Positions 17,848 through 25,888 of a stretch of 47,384 bases of DNA are shown piece after piece (positions within the stretch are counted from its first letter, which is position 1; every line of letters starts with the position of its first letter). The position numbers were made by a program, and so were the translations under genes. The notes beneath the pieces were generated by a model, which saw only the letters and a program-made list of their open reading frames with translations, made no database searches and was not told the origin of the DNA. Source of the stretch: a bacterium. Lineage in GTDB: Bacteria > Planctomycetota > UBA1135 > GCA-002686595. The DNA lies in NCBI GenBank assembly GCA_030426785.1, contig JAUHXY010000002.1:1-47384 (forward strand). The letters are read 5' to 3'.

Positions 17848-17875
17848 AAGATACACCCCCCCGGCAGCGGGTCAA
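17848..17875 (-). promoter_or_regulatory. Sigma70-type promoter of tRNA-Cys
   Basis: On minus, TTGACC (17875-17870) and TATCTT (17853-17848) are separated by 16 bases. The -10 hexamer ends 13 bases before the tRNA 5' end at 17834, leaving a leader of about 6-7 bases. The position and near-consensus -35 make this the best promoter candidate in the window. Confidence 0.6.
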
Positions 17876-18085
17876 CCCTACTTCCCTGGCAAGGTCGCTA
17901 GAACGCCCAAAACGATGCGCCCGGCACGAAACTTCGAAGGGCCCACCGACAGGCTCCGGCGGTGCCCCCGTGCTTCCTATAGGCCCCAGCCTTGTCGACG
18001 TCCTGGCTTCGACAGCGCGAAACAATGTCGGGGGATCACAAGCCTTCCGCGCTCGCCCAGCCTAAGATGACGCCATGCACCTCAC

Positions 18086-18170
18086 GGGGATGTGGCGGAA
18101 TTGGTAGACGCATCGGACTTAAAATCCGAAGGTCATTGCGACCGTCCGGGTTCGAGTCCCGGCATCCTCA
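18086..18170 (+). tRNA. tRNA-Leu (UAA)
   Basis: 85-base class II tRNA. GGGGATG (18086-18092) pairs with CATCCTC (18163-18169, one G-T pair), with discriminator A at 18170. The anticodon loop CTTAAAA has anticodon TAA at 18120-18122, there is a variable arm, and the T-arm is CCGGGTTCGAGTCCCGG. CCA is not encoded, unlike the neighbouring tRNA-Cys. A TAAGAT at 18063-18068 could be its -10 element, without a convincing -35. CTCCGG/CCGGAG at 18179-18193 forms a small hairpin just downstream. Confidence 0.97.
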
Positions 18171-18207
18171 CTCTCCCGCTCCGGTGACCGGAGGGGACTC
18201 CGACCAC

Positions 18208-18230
18208 GCGCCCCCCAATCAGGGGAGCGC
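18208..18230 (-). terminator. Hairpin after citrate synthase
   Basis: GCGC-CCCC pairs with GGGG-GCGC around a short loop with one internal mismatch, 11 bases after the citrate synthase stop. It is likely a terminator or 3' end structure for the minus transcript, although no T-tract follows. Confidence 0.35.
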
Positions 18231-18241
18231 CGCAAAGCGCC

Positions 18242-19378
18242 TTAGCGCTGAGCCATGGGGACGTAGTGAACGTCCTTGCGACCGGTGTAGATTTGCCCGG
18301 GGCGGAACAACTTGTTGTCCTCCATTTGCTCCATCCAGTGCGCCAACCAACCGGCGGTGCGGGACAGGGCGAAGATGGGCGTAAACACGTCCGTGGGGAT
18401 GCCCAGCTTCTGGTAGACGATGCCGCTGAAGAAGTCGACGTTCGGGTAGATCCCGCGGTCGCCCAGGCGATCGGTCACGATGCGCTCCAGCTCGAGCGCC
18501 GTGTCGTACAAGGGCGTCGATCCGTGAGTTTCGAAGAGTTGGCCAGCGAGCTTTTGCAGGTCGTGGGCGCGGGGATCTTTGGTTTTGTAGACCCGGTGAC
18601 CGAAGCCCATGATCTTTTCCTTGGCCGCCATCTTCTTGTCGACCCAGGCTTCCACGTTTTCCTTGCCGCCGATGCTTTCCAGTTGGCGCAGCACCCGTTC
18701 GTTGGCGCCGCCGTGCAGCGGTCCGAAGAGGGAGCCCACCGCAGCGCTAACCGCGGTGTAGGGGCTGGTCTCGGTGGACGCGACCACGCGGCACGCGAAG
18801 GTCGAGGCGTTCATGGTGTGCTCGGCGTGCAGCACCAACGCGCAATCGAGCACGCGCGTCTTGATCTCGTCCGGCCGTTCACCGTTCAAGCAGTACAAGA
18901 AGTTCGCGGCAACGGAGAGTTCCGGGTCCGGCTCGACGAGGTCCAAACCTTGACGGTGGCGTTCGCAGGAAGCGATCAACGTTCCCATAGCGCCCAGCAC
19001 CCGCTCGCAAGCGTCCAGGCGCGAGTCGGCGCTCTTCAAGTCCACGCCCGGCGACACCATGCCCAGAGTCGCCATGCTGGCCTGCAGGGCCTCCATGGGG
19101 TGGCCGCTCTGGGGCAGTCCTCGCACGAACTTCTTGAGGTCCGCGTTCAACTCCCGATGCGGCCGCAGCCGGAGCTTGAATTGATCCAGCTGAGCCTGGG
19201 TGGGCAGCTCGCCGTTCCACAGAAGCCAACAGACCTCTTCGTAGTGACTCTGGGCGCTCAGCTCCTCGATGCGAATCCCGCGGTACGAGAGCAGCCCCTC
19301 CAAACCGTTGATGAAGGAGATCGACGACTCGGCGGCAGGGATACCGGCCAAGCCGGGGATGAGTTCAGGATGGGTCAC
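18242..19378 (-). CDS. gltA: Citrate synthase
   Basis: Condenses acetyl-CoA and oxaloacetate to citrate, the entry step of the TCA cycle, in the cytoplasm. 378 residues, the length of the short dimeric bacterial/archaeal-like citrate synthases. Catalytic residues are visible: His222 in GPLHGGANE, His261 in MGFGHRVYK and Asp315 in PNVDFFSG. The HAEHTMNAS segment (184-192) and the C-terminal FTPIFALSRTAGWLAHW are family hallmarks. A 2-methylcitrate synthase cannot be excluded from sequence alone, but no prp gene accompanies it. It lies 130 bases downstream of pepA on the same strand and is followed by a hairpin near tRNA-Leu. Confidence 0.96.
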   Translation of the reverse strand: MTHPELIPGLAGIPAAESSISFINGLEGLLSYRGIRIEELSAQSHYEEVCWLLWNGELPTQAQLDQFKLRLRPHRELNADLKKFVRGLPQSGHPMEALQASMATLGMVSPGVDLKSADSRLDACERVLGAMGTLIASCERHRQGLDLVEPDPELSVAANFLYCLNGERPDEIKTRVLDCALVLHAEHTMNASTFACRVVASTETSPYTAVSAAVGSLFGPLHGGANERVLRQLESIGGKENVEAWVDKKMAAKEKIMGFGHRVYKTKDPRAHDLQKLAGQLFETHGSTPLYDTALELERIVTDRLGDRGIYPNVDFFSGIVYQKLGIPTDVFTPIFALSRTAGWLAHWMEQMEDNKLFRPGQIYTGRKDVHYVPMAQR

Positions 19379-19492
19379 AGGATGTCTTCCCGATTGCGGA
19401 GGCCCCTAGCTCAGGCCTCTCGGACAGAGGCGCGAACCCGGCCCAAGTGGGCCCGGGGCGAAGAGTTTCGACGGACTGGATGGTCTCTCAAT

Positions 19493-19507
19493 CGCCCATT
19501 TCGGGCG
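19493..19507 (-). terminator. Short hairpin after pepA
   Basis: CGCCC (19503-19507 read on minus) and GGGCG (19493-19497) flank a GAAAT loop starting two bases after the pepA stop codon. The stem is only 5 bp with no strong T-tract, so it may be an attenuator or 3' structure rather than a full terminator. Confidence 0.3.
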
Positions 19508-19508
19508 T

Positions 19509-20978
19509 TTATCGGCGCTCAAGATACTCCATTAGGAGCCGAGTTCCAATCCCGGTACCGAGGGGGCCGCCCACCCAATCGCGGTTGCCGGCGTTCCACG
19601 CCGCGCCCGCGATGTCGAAGTGGCACCACTCCTGGCCCGGCTCGACAAAGTAGGACAGGAAGGCGGCTCCCTGGGAGGATCCCGCTCCCAAGCTGGGCGG
19701 GCCAATGTTCTTCAGATCGGCCACAGAGCCCTTCATGGCCTCCTTGAATTCCTCGATGAGGGGCAGGGGCCAGCACTTTTCCCCCACCCGCTGGCCGGCC
19801 TCCACCAGGGTGTCCCGCAGGCCCTCGTTGGTGGGGTAAATGCCCGTCAGCTCGTGGCCCACGGCCACAATGACGGCCCCGGTCAGGGTGGCCAGGTTGA
19901 GCAGGGTGTCCGGCTTGGTCTTCTTTTGGGCGTAGGTCAGGCAGTCCGCCAACACCAGGCGCCCCTCGGCGTCCGTGTTCTGGATTTCGACGGTGGTGCC
20001 GTTCATGCCGGTGTGCACGTCCCCGGGCAGGGTGGCCTTGCCGTTGATGGTGTTCTCCGTGGCCCCCACGATGCCGTGCACCTCGTAGGGCACCGCTACG
20101 TCCGCGAGCGCGTGGAACAGGCCGAGCACGGCCGCCCCACCGGACATGTCGTAGCGCATCTCCTCCATCTTGGCGCTGGGTTTGATGGACACGCCGCCCG
20201 CGTCGAAGGTCAGGCCCTTGCCCACCACCGAGATCTTGCCCTTGGACTTGCCCTTGGGCTTGTAGGTTAGATGGATGAGCTTGGCCGGATAATCGGAGCC
20301 CTGGGAAACGGATAGGAAGAGGCCCATGCCCATCTTCTTCATGGCCGCCTCGTCGAAGATCTTGCAAGAGATCTGAGGGCTACGGGTCGCAAGCTTGCGA
20401 GCGTGGCTCGCCATGTCGGCGGGTCGCAGCAGGTTGCCCGACTTGTTTTGTAGTTCGCGGGTGAAGTTGCACGCTTCGGCGAGCGCCAAGCCCTTCTTCG
20501 CGCCGCGCGACGCTGGCGTTCCGTTGGCCCACAGGGTCAGCTTTTTCAAAGCCTTCGGATTTTTCTTCTGCGCCTTGGCGCCTTGGTACTCGTAAGCACC
20601 GAGCACCAGCCCTTCCGCTACGTCCCGCAGGGTTTGCTCTTCCCCGCCCGCCAATTCCGCGATCGCGTCGGAAACGTACACCCCTGCCGCGGTGCAACCG
20701 GATCCTTTGGCTGCCTTGGCGGCGACCGCCGCGGCGCGGCGCAATCCTTCGGAATCCACGGCATCCGCTTCGCCCAGCCCGACCAGCAGAACCCGCGGGA
20801 ACTCCTTATCCCCGGTGTAGGTCTCGCGCGTACTGCGCGGCTTGGCTTCAAAGTCCTCCAGGAATCCTTTGGGCAGGCTCATGCCACGCGGCATCTCCGG
20901 CTTTTTGCCGGCGACCACGAAGAGGGCAACCCAGGGACTGGATTTGGCGAGGGAGGACTTTTGGAAGGAGACGTTCAT
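19509..20978 (-). CDS. pepA: Leucyl aminopeptidase (M17)
   Basis: Cytosolic two-metal aminopeptidase that removes N-terminal leucine and other residues from peptides. 489 residues. The M17 catalytic region is clear: VGKGLTFDAGGVSIKP (first metal-ligand Lys and Asp), MRYDMSGGAAV, and NTDAEGRLVLADCL with the metal-binding Asp, Glu and catalytic Arg. The C-terminal FVEPGQEWCHFDIAGAAW segment is also typical. The divergent N-terminal domain starts MNVSFQKSSLAKSSPWVAL. In some bacteria PepA also binds DNA as an architectural factor; nothing here tests that. It lies 63 bases downstream of the ETF-QO gene. Confidence 0.97.
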   Translation of the reverse strand: MNVSFQKSSLAKSSPWVALFVVAGKKPEMPRGMSLPKGFLEDFEAKPRSTRETYTGDKEFPRVLLVGLGEADAVDSEGLRRAAAVAAKAAKGSGCTAAGVYVSDAIAELAGGEEQTLRDVAEGLVLGAYEYQGAKAQKKNPKALKKLTLWANGTPASRGAKKGLALAEACNFTRELQNKSGNLLRPADMASHARKLATRSPQISCKIFDEAAMKKMGMGLFLSVSQGSDYPAKLIHLTYKPKGKSKGKISVVGKGLTFDAGGVSIKPSAKMEEMRYDMSGGAAVLGLFHALADVAVPYEVHGIVGATENTINGKATLPGDVHTGMNGTTVEIQNTDAEGRLVLADCLTYAQKKTKPDTLLNLATLTGAVIVAVGHELTGIYPTNEGLRDTLVEAGQRVGEKCWPLPLIEEFKEAMKGSVADLKNIGPPSLGAGSSQGAAFLSYFVEPGQEWCHFDIAGAAWNAGNRDWVGGPLGTGIGTRLLMEYLERR

Positions 20979-21041
20979 GAGGTGCGGAGGAGCAGGGAAT
21001 GGAGGGGTGCAGGAAGGAGAAGAGGGGGACAGGGGCCAGCC

Positions 21042-22724
21042 CTACATGTCGATGTACTTCGGACCACCGCCGCCTTCCGGCACGACCCACTCGATGTTTT
21101 CGTAGGGATCGGCGATGTCGCAGGTTTTGCAGTGCACGCAGTTCGACGCGTTGATGGTGACTTCGGTCGAGCCCTCGGGCCATTCGTACACGGCGGCCGG
21201 GCAGAAGTGCTGGCAGGGGTTGCCATACTCCTGCGTGCACTTGTCCGCGCAGATCGAGGGGTCGTTGACCAACAGGTGCGCGGGTTGATCCTCTTCGTGG
21301 ACCGCGCCGGAGTGGTACACGTCGGTGAGTTTGTCCAAGCTGTCGGTGTCGTTGAAGCTCGGCAAGGTGAAGGACGATTGCGCCACCGGCTGCATGGTCT
21401 CGTGGTCGGCATGCATGTCGCGCTTGGCCACCAGGCCGCGTCCCCCCGTGACCATGGCCACGCCGAAGTCGAGCATGCCCCGGAACATGCCTTTGGCGAA
21501 CGCTTGGCGGTAGTTGCGCACCTTCCAGAGCTCGTCTTTGGCCCAGGACTGCTCGAAGAGCTCCCCGTAGCGCGCCATACCCGCTTCCGAGGTGTCCCCC
21601 TTCTCCAAGGCCTCGGCGATGGCTTCGGCCGCCAACATGCCGGACTTGATCGCTAGGTGGATGCCCTTGAGGGTAGCGATGTTCAGGAACCCAGCGCTGT
21701 CCCCCACCATGCAGAACCCGTCGCCGTAGAGCTTGGGCATGGAGAAGTAGCCGCCTTCGGGGACCGTTTTGGCGCCGTAGCGCAGGATCTTGCCGCCTTC
21801 GAGCAGCGGCCGGATGCGCGGGTGCTGCTTCCACTGCACGAACAATCCGTGTGGGTCGAGCTTGGCGTCTTTGTGGTCGAGCCCGACCACGAAGCCGAGC
21901 GCCAGCTTGTCTTCCGCGATGCCGTAGACAAACGAACCGCCGTAGGCGTCACGCTGCAGCGGGTAGCTGCCGGTGTGCATCACTTGCCCGTACCACTCTT
22001 TGCCGATCTTGGGGTCGACCTGCCAAATCTCCTTGATGCCCGTGCCGTACGCCTGCGGGTTCTTGCCGCGGCTGAGGCCCAAACGGCGATCCAAGTTTTT
22101 GGCGAGGTTGCCGCGCGTTCCTTCGGCGAACACCGTCACGTCGGCGGTGATGCGCATGCCGGGTTCAAAGGTGCTCTTCGGCGTGCCGTCTTTGGCGATG
22201 CCGCTGTCGCGGGTGATGATGCCCAGCACCCGATCCGAGTCCTCGGCGTGGATCGTTTCGGCGGCCGGGAAACCGGCATACAGTTCGATGCCCGCGGCCT
22301 CGGCCTGCTCGGCCATCCAGCGCACCACCTGGTTCAAGCTCACGATGACGTTGCCGTGGTTGCGCAACTGCGGCGGGCACAACATGCCCTTCAGCTTGAT
22401 CGAGCCACCGCTCGCCTTGAGCATTTCAGCCCAGTCTTCCTTCACGTCGCTGAGGACCGGGAAGCCCTTTTCGCGCCAGTCGGGGAACAACTCGGCGATG
22501 CCCTTGGGATCCATGACCGCGCCGGAAAGGGTGTGGTGACCCACCTCCTCCGCCTTGTCGATCACCAGGATCGTCTTGTCGTCCAGACCCTTCTTCTCCA
22601 GCAAACGCTGCAGGTGAATGGCGCAAGCCAAGCTCGCCGGACCAGCACCCACCAAAAGAACGTCGACGGGCAATTCCTCCCGTTCGACATCGGCAACGTT
22701 GAGGGAGGTTAGGCGGGGCTTCAT
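21042..22724 (-). CDS. Electron transfer flavoprotein-ubiquinone oxidoreductase
   Basis: ETF-QO passes electrons from reduced electron-transfer flavoprotein, fed by acyl-CoA and amino-acid dehydrogenases, to the membrane quinone pool. 560 residues from the ATG at 22724 (MKPRLTSLNVADVEREE). The FAD-binding motif is VLLVGAGPASLACAIHL, and a flavin-site motif GDSAGFLN with the IKSGMLAAEAIAEAL helix follows. The C-terminal 4Fe-4S domain is visible as CADKCTQ...CQHFCPAAVY and NCVHCKTCDIADP. Full length. ETF subunits are not in the window. It sits between moaDE and pepA on the same strand. Quinone specificity (ubiquinone or menaquinone) is not readable. Confidence 0.97.
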   Translation of the reverse strand: MKPRLTSLNVADVEREELPVDVLLVGAGPASLACAIHLQRLLEKKGLDDKTILVIDKAEEVGHHTLSGAVMDPKGIAELFPDWREKGFPVLSDVKEDWAEMLKASGGSIKLKGMLCPPQLRNHGNVIVSLNQVVRWMAEQAEAAGIELYAGFPAAETIHAEDSDRVLGIITRDSGIAKDGTPKSTFEPGMRITADVTVFAEGTRGNLAKNLDRRLGLSRGKNPQAYGTGIKEIWQVDPKIGKEWYGQVMHTGSYPLQRDAYGGSFVYGIAEDKLALGFVVGLDHKDAKLDPHGLFVQWKQHPRIRPLLEGGKILRYGAKTVPEGGYFSMPKLYGDGFCMVGDSAGFLNIATLKGIHLAIKSGMLAAEAIAEALEKGDTSEAGMARYGELFEQSWAKDELWKVRNYRQAFAKGMFRGMLDFGVAMVTGGRGLVAKRDMHADHETMQPVAQSSFTLPSFNDTDSLDKLTDVYHSGAVHEEDQPAHLLVNDPSICADKCTQEYGNPCQHFCPAAVYEWPEGSTEVTINASNCVHCKTCDIADPYENIEWVVPEGGGGPKYIDM

Positions 22725-22910
22725 GGCGCGCGGGGCTGGGGTCGAGGGACGGCCGGAGGCCCGCAATCCGGGCCCTAGGTGCGTCGAAACGGGCCGAGGA
22801 TGGTAGCTAGGCGGGCGCACCCAAGCAAATCCACGCAGCTCCCAAAGACGACTTCCGGGCGATCCGATGGGCTTCGGCAGCCCTGCTTCTGCCCCGCCGG
22901 ATGCCCGTTT

Positions 22911-23630
22911 TCAGGCGCCGTGCGCGTGGTGATGGGAACAGCCCTCGACCCACGATTCTCCGTCGGCGCAGACCTCTTTTTTCCAGATCGGCAAGCGCTC
23001 TTTGAGGGTGTCGATCAAAAACCGGCAGGCTGCAAAAGCGGTATCGCGGTGCGGCGTCGCCACCGCGATCAGCACCGAGGTTTCCCCCACGAGCACGCGC
23101 CCTTGGCTGTGCCAACACAGCATGCGCAGGGGGCCGCGCGCTGGCTCCCCGAAGCGTTCCCGAGCCTCCGCGAAGATGCGCCCCATCTCCGGAGCCGCCA
23201 TGGTCTCGAAGACCTCGTATTCGAGGTACTGCACGTCGGTGCGACCACGACTCGTACGGCGGGTCAGACCGCGAAACACGACCAAACCGCCGCACTCGTC
23301 GTGCACCAACTCGTTTTCGATGCCCGCATCGTCGATACCACCGCCGATCAGTCGAAACTCGCCGCGCTCATAATCAGGGCCCGAGTCACCACCTGAAACC
23401 GGGGGCAAAAACGCTACCGCATCACCGGGCTCCAGGACTCGAGCGTCATCCACGTACTCCGTCCCGACCACGCCGGAAACCGAATCCATGTCGCCGAGAG
23501 CGGGCCAACGATCGACCGCGATGCGCTTGAGCTCCCCCATCGTAACGCCCGCAGGCAATTCGTCGAGGGTCACTTCGGAGGCACCGGCCCGTTCGCGCAA
23601 GACCGCGAACAGCTGAATCGTAAGTTTCAT
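22911..23630 (-). CDS. MoaD-MoaE fusion, molybdopterin synthase
   Basis: Both subunits of molybdopterin synthase, which inserts two sulfurs into cyclic pyranopterin monophosphate, in one 239-residue chain. Residues 1-81 are a MoaD ubiquitin-like domain (MKLTIQLFAVLRERAG to FLPPVSGG) with the Gly80-Gly81 pair that normally forms the free thiocarboxylated C-terminus. Residues 85-239 are MoaE (GDVLV-type core with MLCWHSQGRVLVGETSV, ATPHRDTAF and LPIWKKE). Because Gly81 is followed directly by DSG and MoaE, sulfuration would require cleavage after Gly-Gly, as reported for mycobacterial MoaX. An ATG nine bases upstream is an alternative start. It lies 31 bases after ssb; no other moa gene is in the window. 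Confidence 0.95.
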   Translation of the reverse strand: MKLTIQLFAVLRERAGASEVTLDELPAGVTMGELKRIAVDRWPALGDMDSVSGVVGTEYVDDARVLEPGDAVAFLPPVSGGDSGPDYERGEFRLIGGGIDDAGIENELVHDECGGLVVFRGLTRRTSRGRTDVQYLEYEVFETMAAPEMGRIFAEARERFGEPARGPLRMLCWHSQGRVLVGETSVLIAVATPHRDTAFAACRFLIDTLKERLPIWKKEVCADGESWVEGCSHHHAHGA

Positions 23631-23661
23631 ACGCTGCATCGCTCCGCGGAGAGCGGCACCA

Positions 23662-24138
23662 CTAGAACGGGGTGTCGTCCACGCCGAGGAAGTCCCCAGC
23701 GCCCCCACCGTAATCGCCGTAGCCACCCGAGTCCTGCGAGGCCGACTGCGGGGCACCGCCCATGTTGCTCTGCTGCATGCCGCCGCCGGAGCGCGCGCCA
23801 CCGCCCTGACCGACGAACTCCCAGTTGTCGGCCACGACGTAGAGCTTGCTGCGCTTTTGGCCGGTGTTCTTGTCTTCCCAGGTGTCCAGCTCGAGGCGCC
23901 CCTCGAAGAACGCGGACGCGCCGCGCTTGTGGAACTTCTCGAAGGCTTCCGCACGCTTGCCGAAGATGGTCACATCGACGAACGTCGGCTTGTCGACCCA
24001 TTCGCCGGTCTGCGCGTCCTTGTAGCGCCGGTTGACCGCGATGCCGACCTTGCAGATCGCCATGTTGCTCTGGGTGTACTTGAGTTCGGGGTCACGGGTC
24101 AGGTTGCCCATGAGGATCACTTTGTTGAACGATGCCAT
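23662..24138 (-). CDS. ssb: Single-stranded DNA-binding protein
   Basis: SSB, which coats single-stranded DNA during replication and repair. 158 residues from the ATG at 24138 (MASFNKVILMGNLTRDPEL). The OB fold spans residues 1-110 with the GNLTRDPE motif and NTGQKRSKLYVVADNWEFVG. A Gly/Ser/Gln-rich linker follows, and the chain ends GVDDTPF, the acidic partner-binding tip (usually DDIPF). First gene of the minus run towards moaDE. The unusually extended upstream frame belongs to the leader. Confidence 0.98.
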   Translation of the reverse strand: MASFNKVILMGNLTRDPELKYTQSNMAICKVGIAVNRRYKDAQTGEWVDKPTFVDVTIFGKRAEAFEKFHKRGASAFFEGRLELDTWEDKNTGQKRSKLYVVADNWEFVGQGGGARSGGGMQQSNMGGAPQSASQDSGGYGDYGGGAGDFLGVDDTPF

Positions 24139-24471
24139 GGTCGTGGGTTCGGGGCTCTGCGCCCAGGCGCTGCTTAGCGGGTTGAGGGTTCCGGCACGGG
24201 TTAGAAGGACCCCGCGCTGGGCGCGGGCCTTCCGGGAATGCGTCGTCGGGGCCTGTGCCCGGGCCCCGTCCGCGACCAGCAGTATAGCTCCCCCGACCGA
24301 GGAACCATCCCTTCCGGCGGCCAAAGCCGCGCGGACGGCCGGTTTCGCACGAGTCCCCCTTTCGGCCCCCCCAGGCTACCGTAGGGGCGCTCCCATGGGC
24401 CTGCGGTTGCGCACGCTTCCCCCCGATCCGTAGCATGCGTTTCTCGATAGCGCCCGCGTCCCCCCCCAACC
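24139..24471. other. Divergent intergenic region between ssb and the PilZ gene
   Basis: 333 bases expected to carry both promoters. A 7-bp perfect inverted repeat (CCCGCGC 24211-24217, GCGCGGG 24221-24227) lies about 75 bases upstream of ssb in its leader direction. Before the PilZ gene, TTGCGC (24407-24412) and TAGCAT (24431-24436) are spaced 18 bases apart, a weak promoter candidate. No RNA gene or small protein is recognised. Confidence 0.4.
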
Positions 24472-24855
24472 ATGGCCGTCCCCACTCCTCCCGAACCTGC
24501 CCCTGATTCCTCCGGTCGCGAACGGCGGCGCCACGAACGGGCGCAAGGCGATTGGCCGATCCGCTTGCGGCTCCCCGATGGGGAGTACGAAGCCAAGATC
24601 CGCGACGTCAGCCGCGGGGGCCTGTGTTTTTTCCTCGATCGCCCGATCGAGGAGATGACCCTGCTCGAGGTGGCGTTCGAACTGCCGCGCTCCGGTGGCC
24701 AGCGCTTGTTGCGCGGGCAGGGCGCGGTCGTGCGCTGCGAACGCATCAGCGCTCGGCTCGAACACTTCGAGATCGCGGTCTTTCTGACCGAGATGGCGGA
24801 GCCCGATCGCGCCGCGATCGCCAGCTACGTGGACTCCTGGAAGTCGAACGGCTAG
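24472..24855 (+). CDS. PilZ-domain protein, probable c-di-GMP receptor
   Basis: 127-residue single PilZ domain. The two c-di-GMP-contacting motifs are present: RRRHER near residues 18-23 (RxxxR type) and the DVSRGG element near residues 46-51 (D/NxSxxG), followed by a beta-barrel with the CFFLDRPIEE segment. PilZ proteins relay cyclic di-GMP to motility, polysaccharide or secretion machinery. No effector domain is fused. The stop codon overlaps the end of the convergent prmC gene by four bases. A polysaccharide-export lipoprotein elsewhere in the window is a possible but unproven functional relative. Confidence 0.9.
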   Translation: MAVPTPPEPAPDSSGRERRRHERAQGDWPIRLRLPDGEYEAKIRDVSRGGLCFFLDRPIEEMTLLEVAFELPRSGGQRLLRGQGAVVRCERISARLEHFEIAVFLTEMAEPDRAAIASYVDSWKSNG

Positions 24856-25694
24856 ACCCCGGGCACGCGCGCGCTCAAACAGCGCCCGATGCCCGCTAGA
24901 TCGCGCAAGAGTTGCGCTTCGAGCCCTCGCTCCTGGGCGTACTGCAGGGCCGCCCCACCCTGGTCGAACCCCAACTCGAGCACCAAGTGCCCACCCGGCC
25001 GCAGCGCTTCGGGAGCCAAGTCGATCAGTGTGCGCACAAAGTGGTCCGCGGCGCCAGCGGGCCCAAAGAGCGCTCCATGCGGCTCAAACTCCCGCACCTC
25101 CGGCGCCAAGCTTTCGCTCACGACGGGATCCACGTAGGGCGGATTCGCGACCAGCACATCCACGCGCGGCACATCCCAAGGGCGTTGGGCTCCGTCCCGC
25201 TGGATCCAGGTGACACCGGCACCCAAACGTTCGGCATTGCGGCGTGCAAAAGCCAAAGCCTCTGCACTGATGTCCAGCGCGCTCACCTGCGCTTGGGGGC
25301 ACTCCAAGGCCAAGGTGATCGCGAGGCACCCGCTGCCCGTCCCCCAATCCAGCAGGCTCGCGTTCTGGGGCACGTCTTCGTCGCGCAGGAGCGACAACAC
25401 GCGATCCACCAGGCCTTCGGTCTCGGGACGAGGGATCAACACGCCGGGGCCGACTTCAAACGAGCGGCCGTAGAACTCGCGCCGCCCGGTGATGTAAGCC
25501 ACCGGTTCCCGCCGCCCCCGCCGCACCAAAACATCCCGGGCTCGGTCGACCTCTTGCGGTTCGAGCGGACGCTCGAGCTGCAGCAACATGCCGAGTCGAT
25601 CGAGGCCCAAGGCGTACGCCACCAGGAGATCCGCCTCCAAGCGCGCTTCTTGCACCCCCTTGCGCTGCAAAAAGGCGCGCGCCATCGCCTGCAT
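24852..25694 (-). CDS. prmC: Peptide chain release factor N5-glutamine methyltransferase
   Basis: PrmC (HemK) methylates the Gln of the GGQ motif in release factors RF1/RF2. The helical N-terminal domain (residues 1-75) is followed by YITGRREFYG and PGVLIPRPETE, then the SAM-binding LDWGTGSGCLAITLAL and the catalytic NPPY motif (LVANPPYVDP). Start: ATG at 25694 gives 280 residues. However, similarity to family N-termini (PRTVAEMQAMARAF) seems to begin six or so codons upstream, and the in-frame stretch back to 25888 has no ATG, GTG or TTG. The real start may be unconventional. Cognate prfA is two genes upstream on the same strand. The stop overlaps the PilZ stop by four bases. Confidence 0.93.
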   Translation of the reverse strand: MQAMARAFLQRKGVQEARLEADLLVAYALGLDRLGMLLQLERPLEPQEVDRARDVLVRRGRREPVAYITGRREFYGRSFEVGPGVLIPRPETEGLVDRVLSLLRDEDVPQNASLLDWGTGSGCLAITLALECPQAQVSALDISAEALAFARRNAERLGAGVTWIQRDGAQRPWDVPRVDVLVANPPYVDPVVSESLAPEVREFEPHGALFGPAGAADHFVRTLIDLAPEALRPGGHLVLELGFDQGGAALQYAQERGLEAQLLRDLAGIGRCLSARVPGV

Positions 25695-25888
25695 CTCGGC
25701 GACCGTGCGCGGGGTGCTCGGCCCGCCGGTAGGCGTTGGCGCTGCGGGCGAAGGGCGGCCGGAACGAGCGGAGCCCGGCCCCGCCGCGCCTTGCGGGCGA
25801 GCGGCTGGGCTGGGCTCCTGGTGACTTTCCGACGGCCGGTCCGGGCGGGACGGCTCGCCGGGCGGGGCCGGTTGGTCCTCGGCGGGTC

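Noticed and set aside
17992-18384. Plus open frame covering tRNA-Leu (FESRHP-type residues)
   Set aside because: It is a read-through of the tRNA-Leu gene into the citrate synthase antisense strand.
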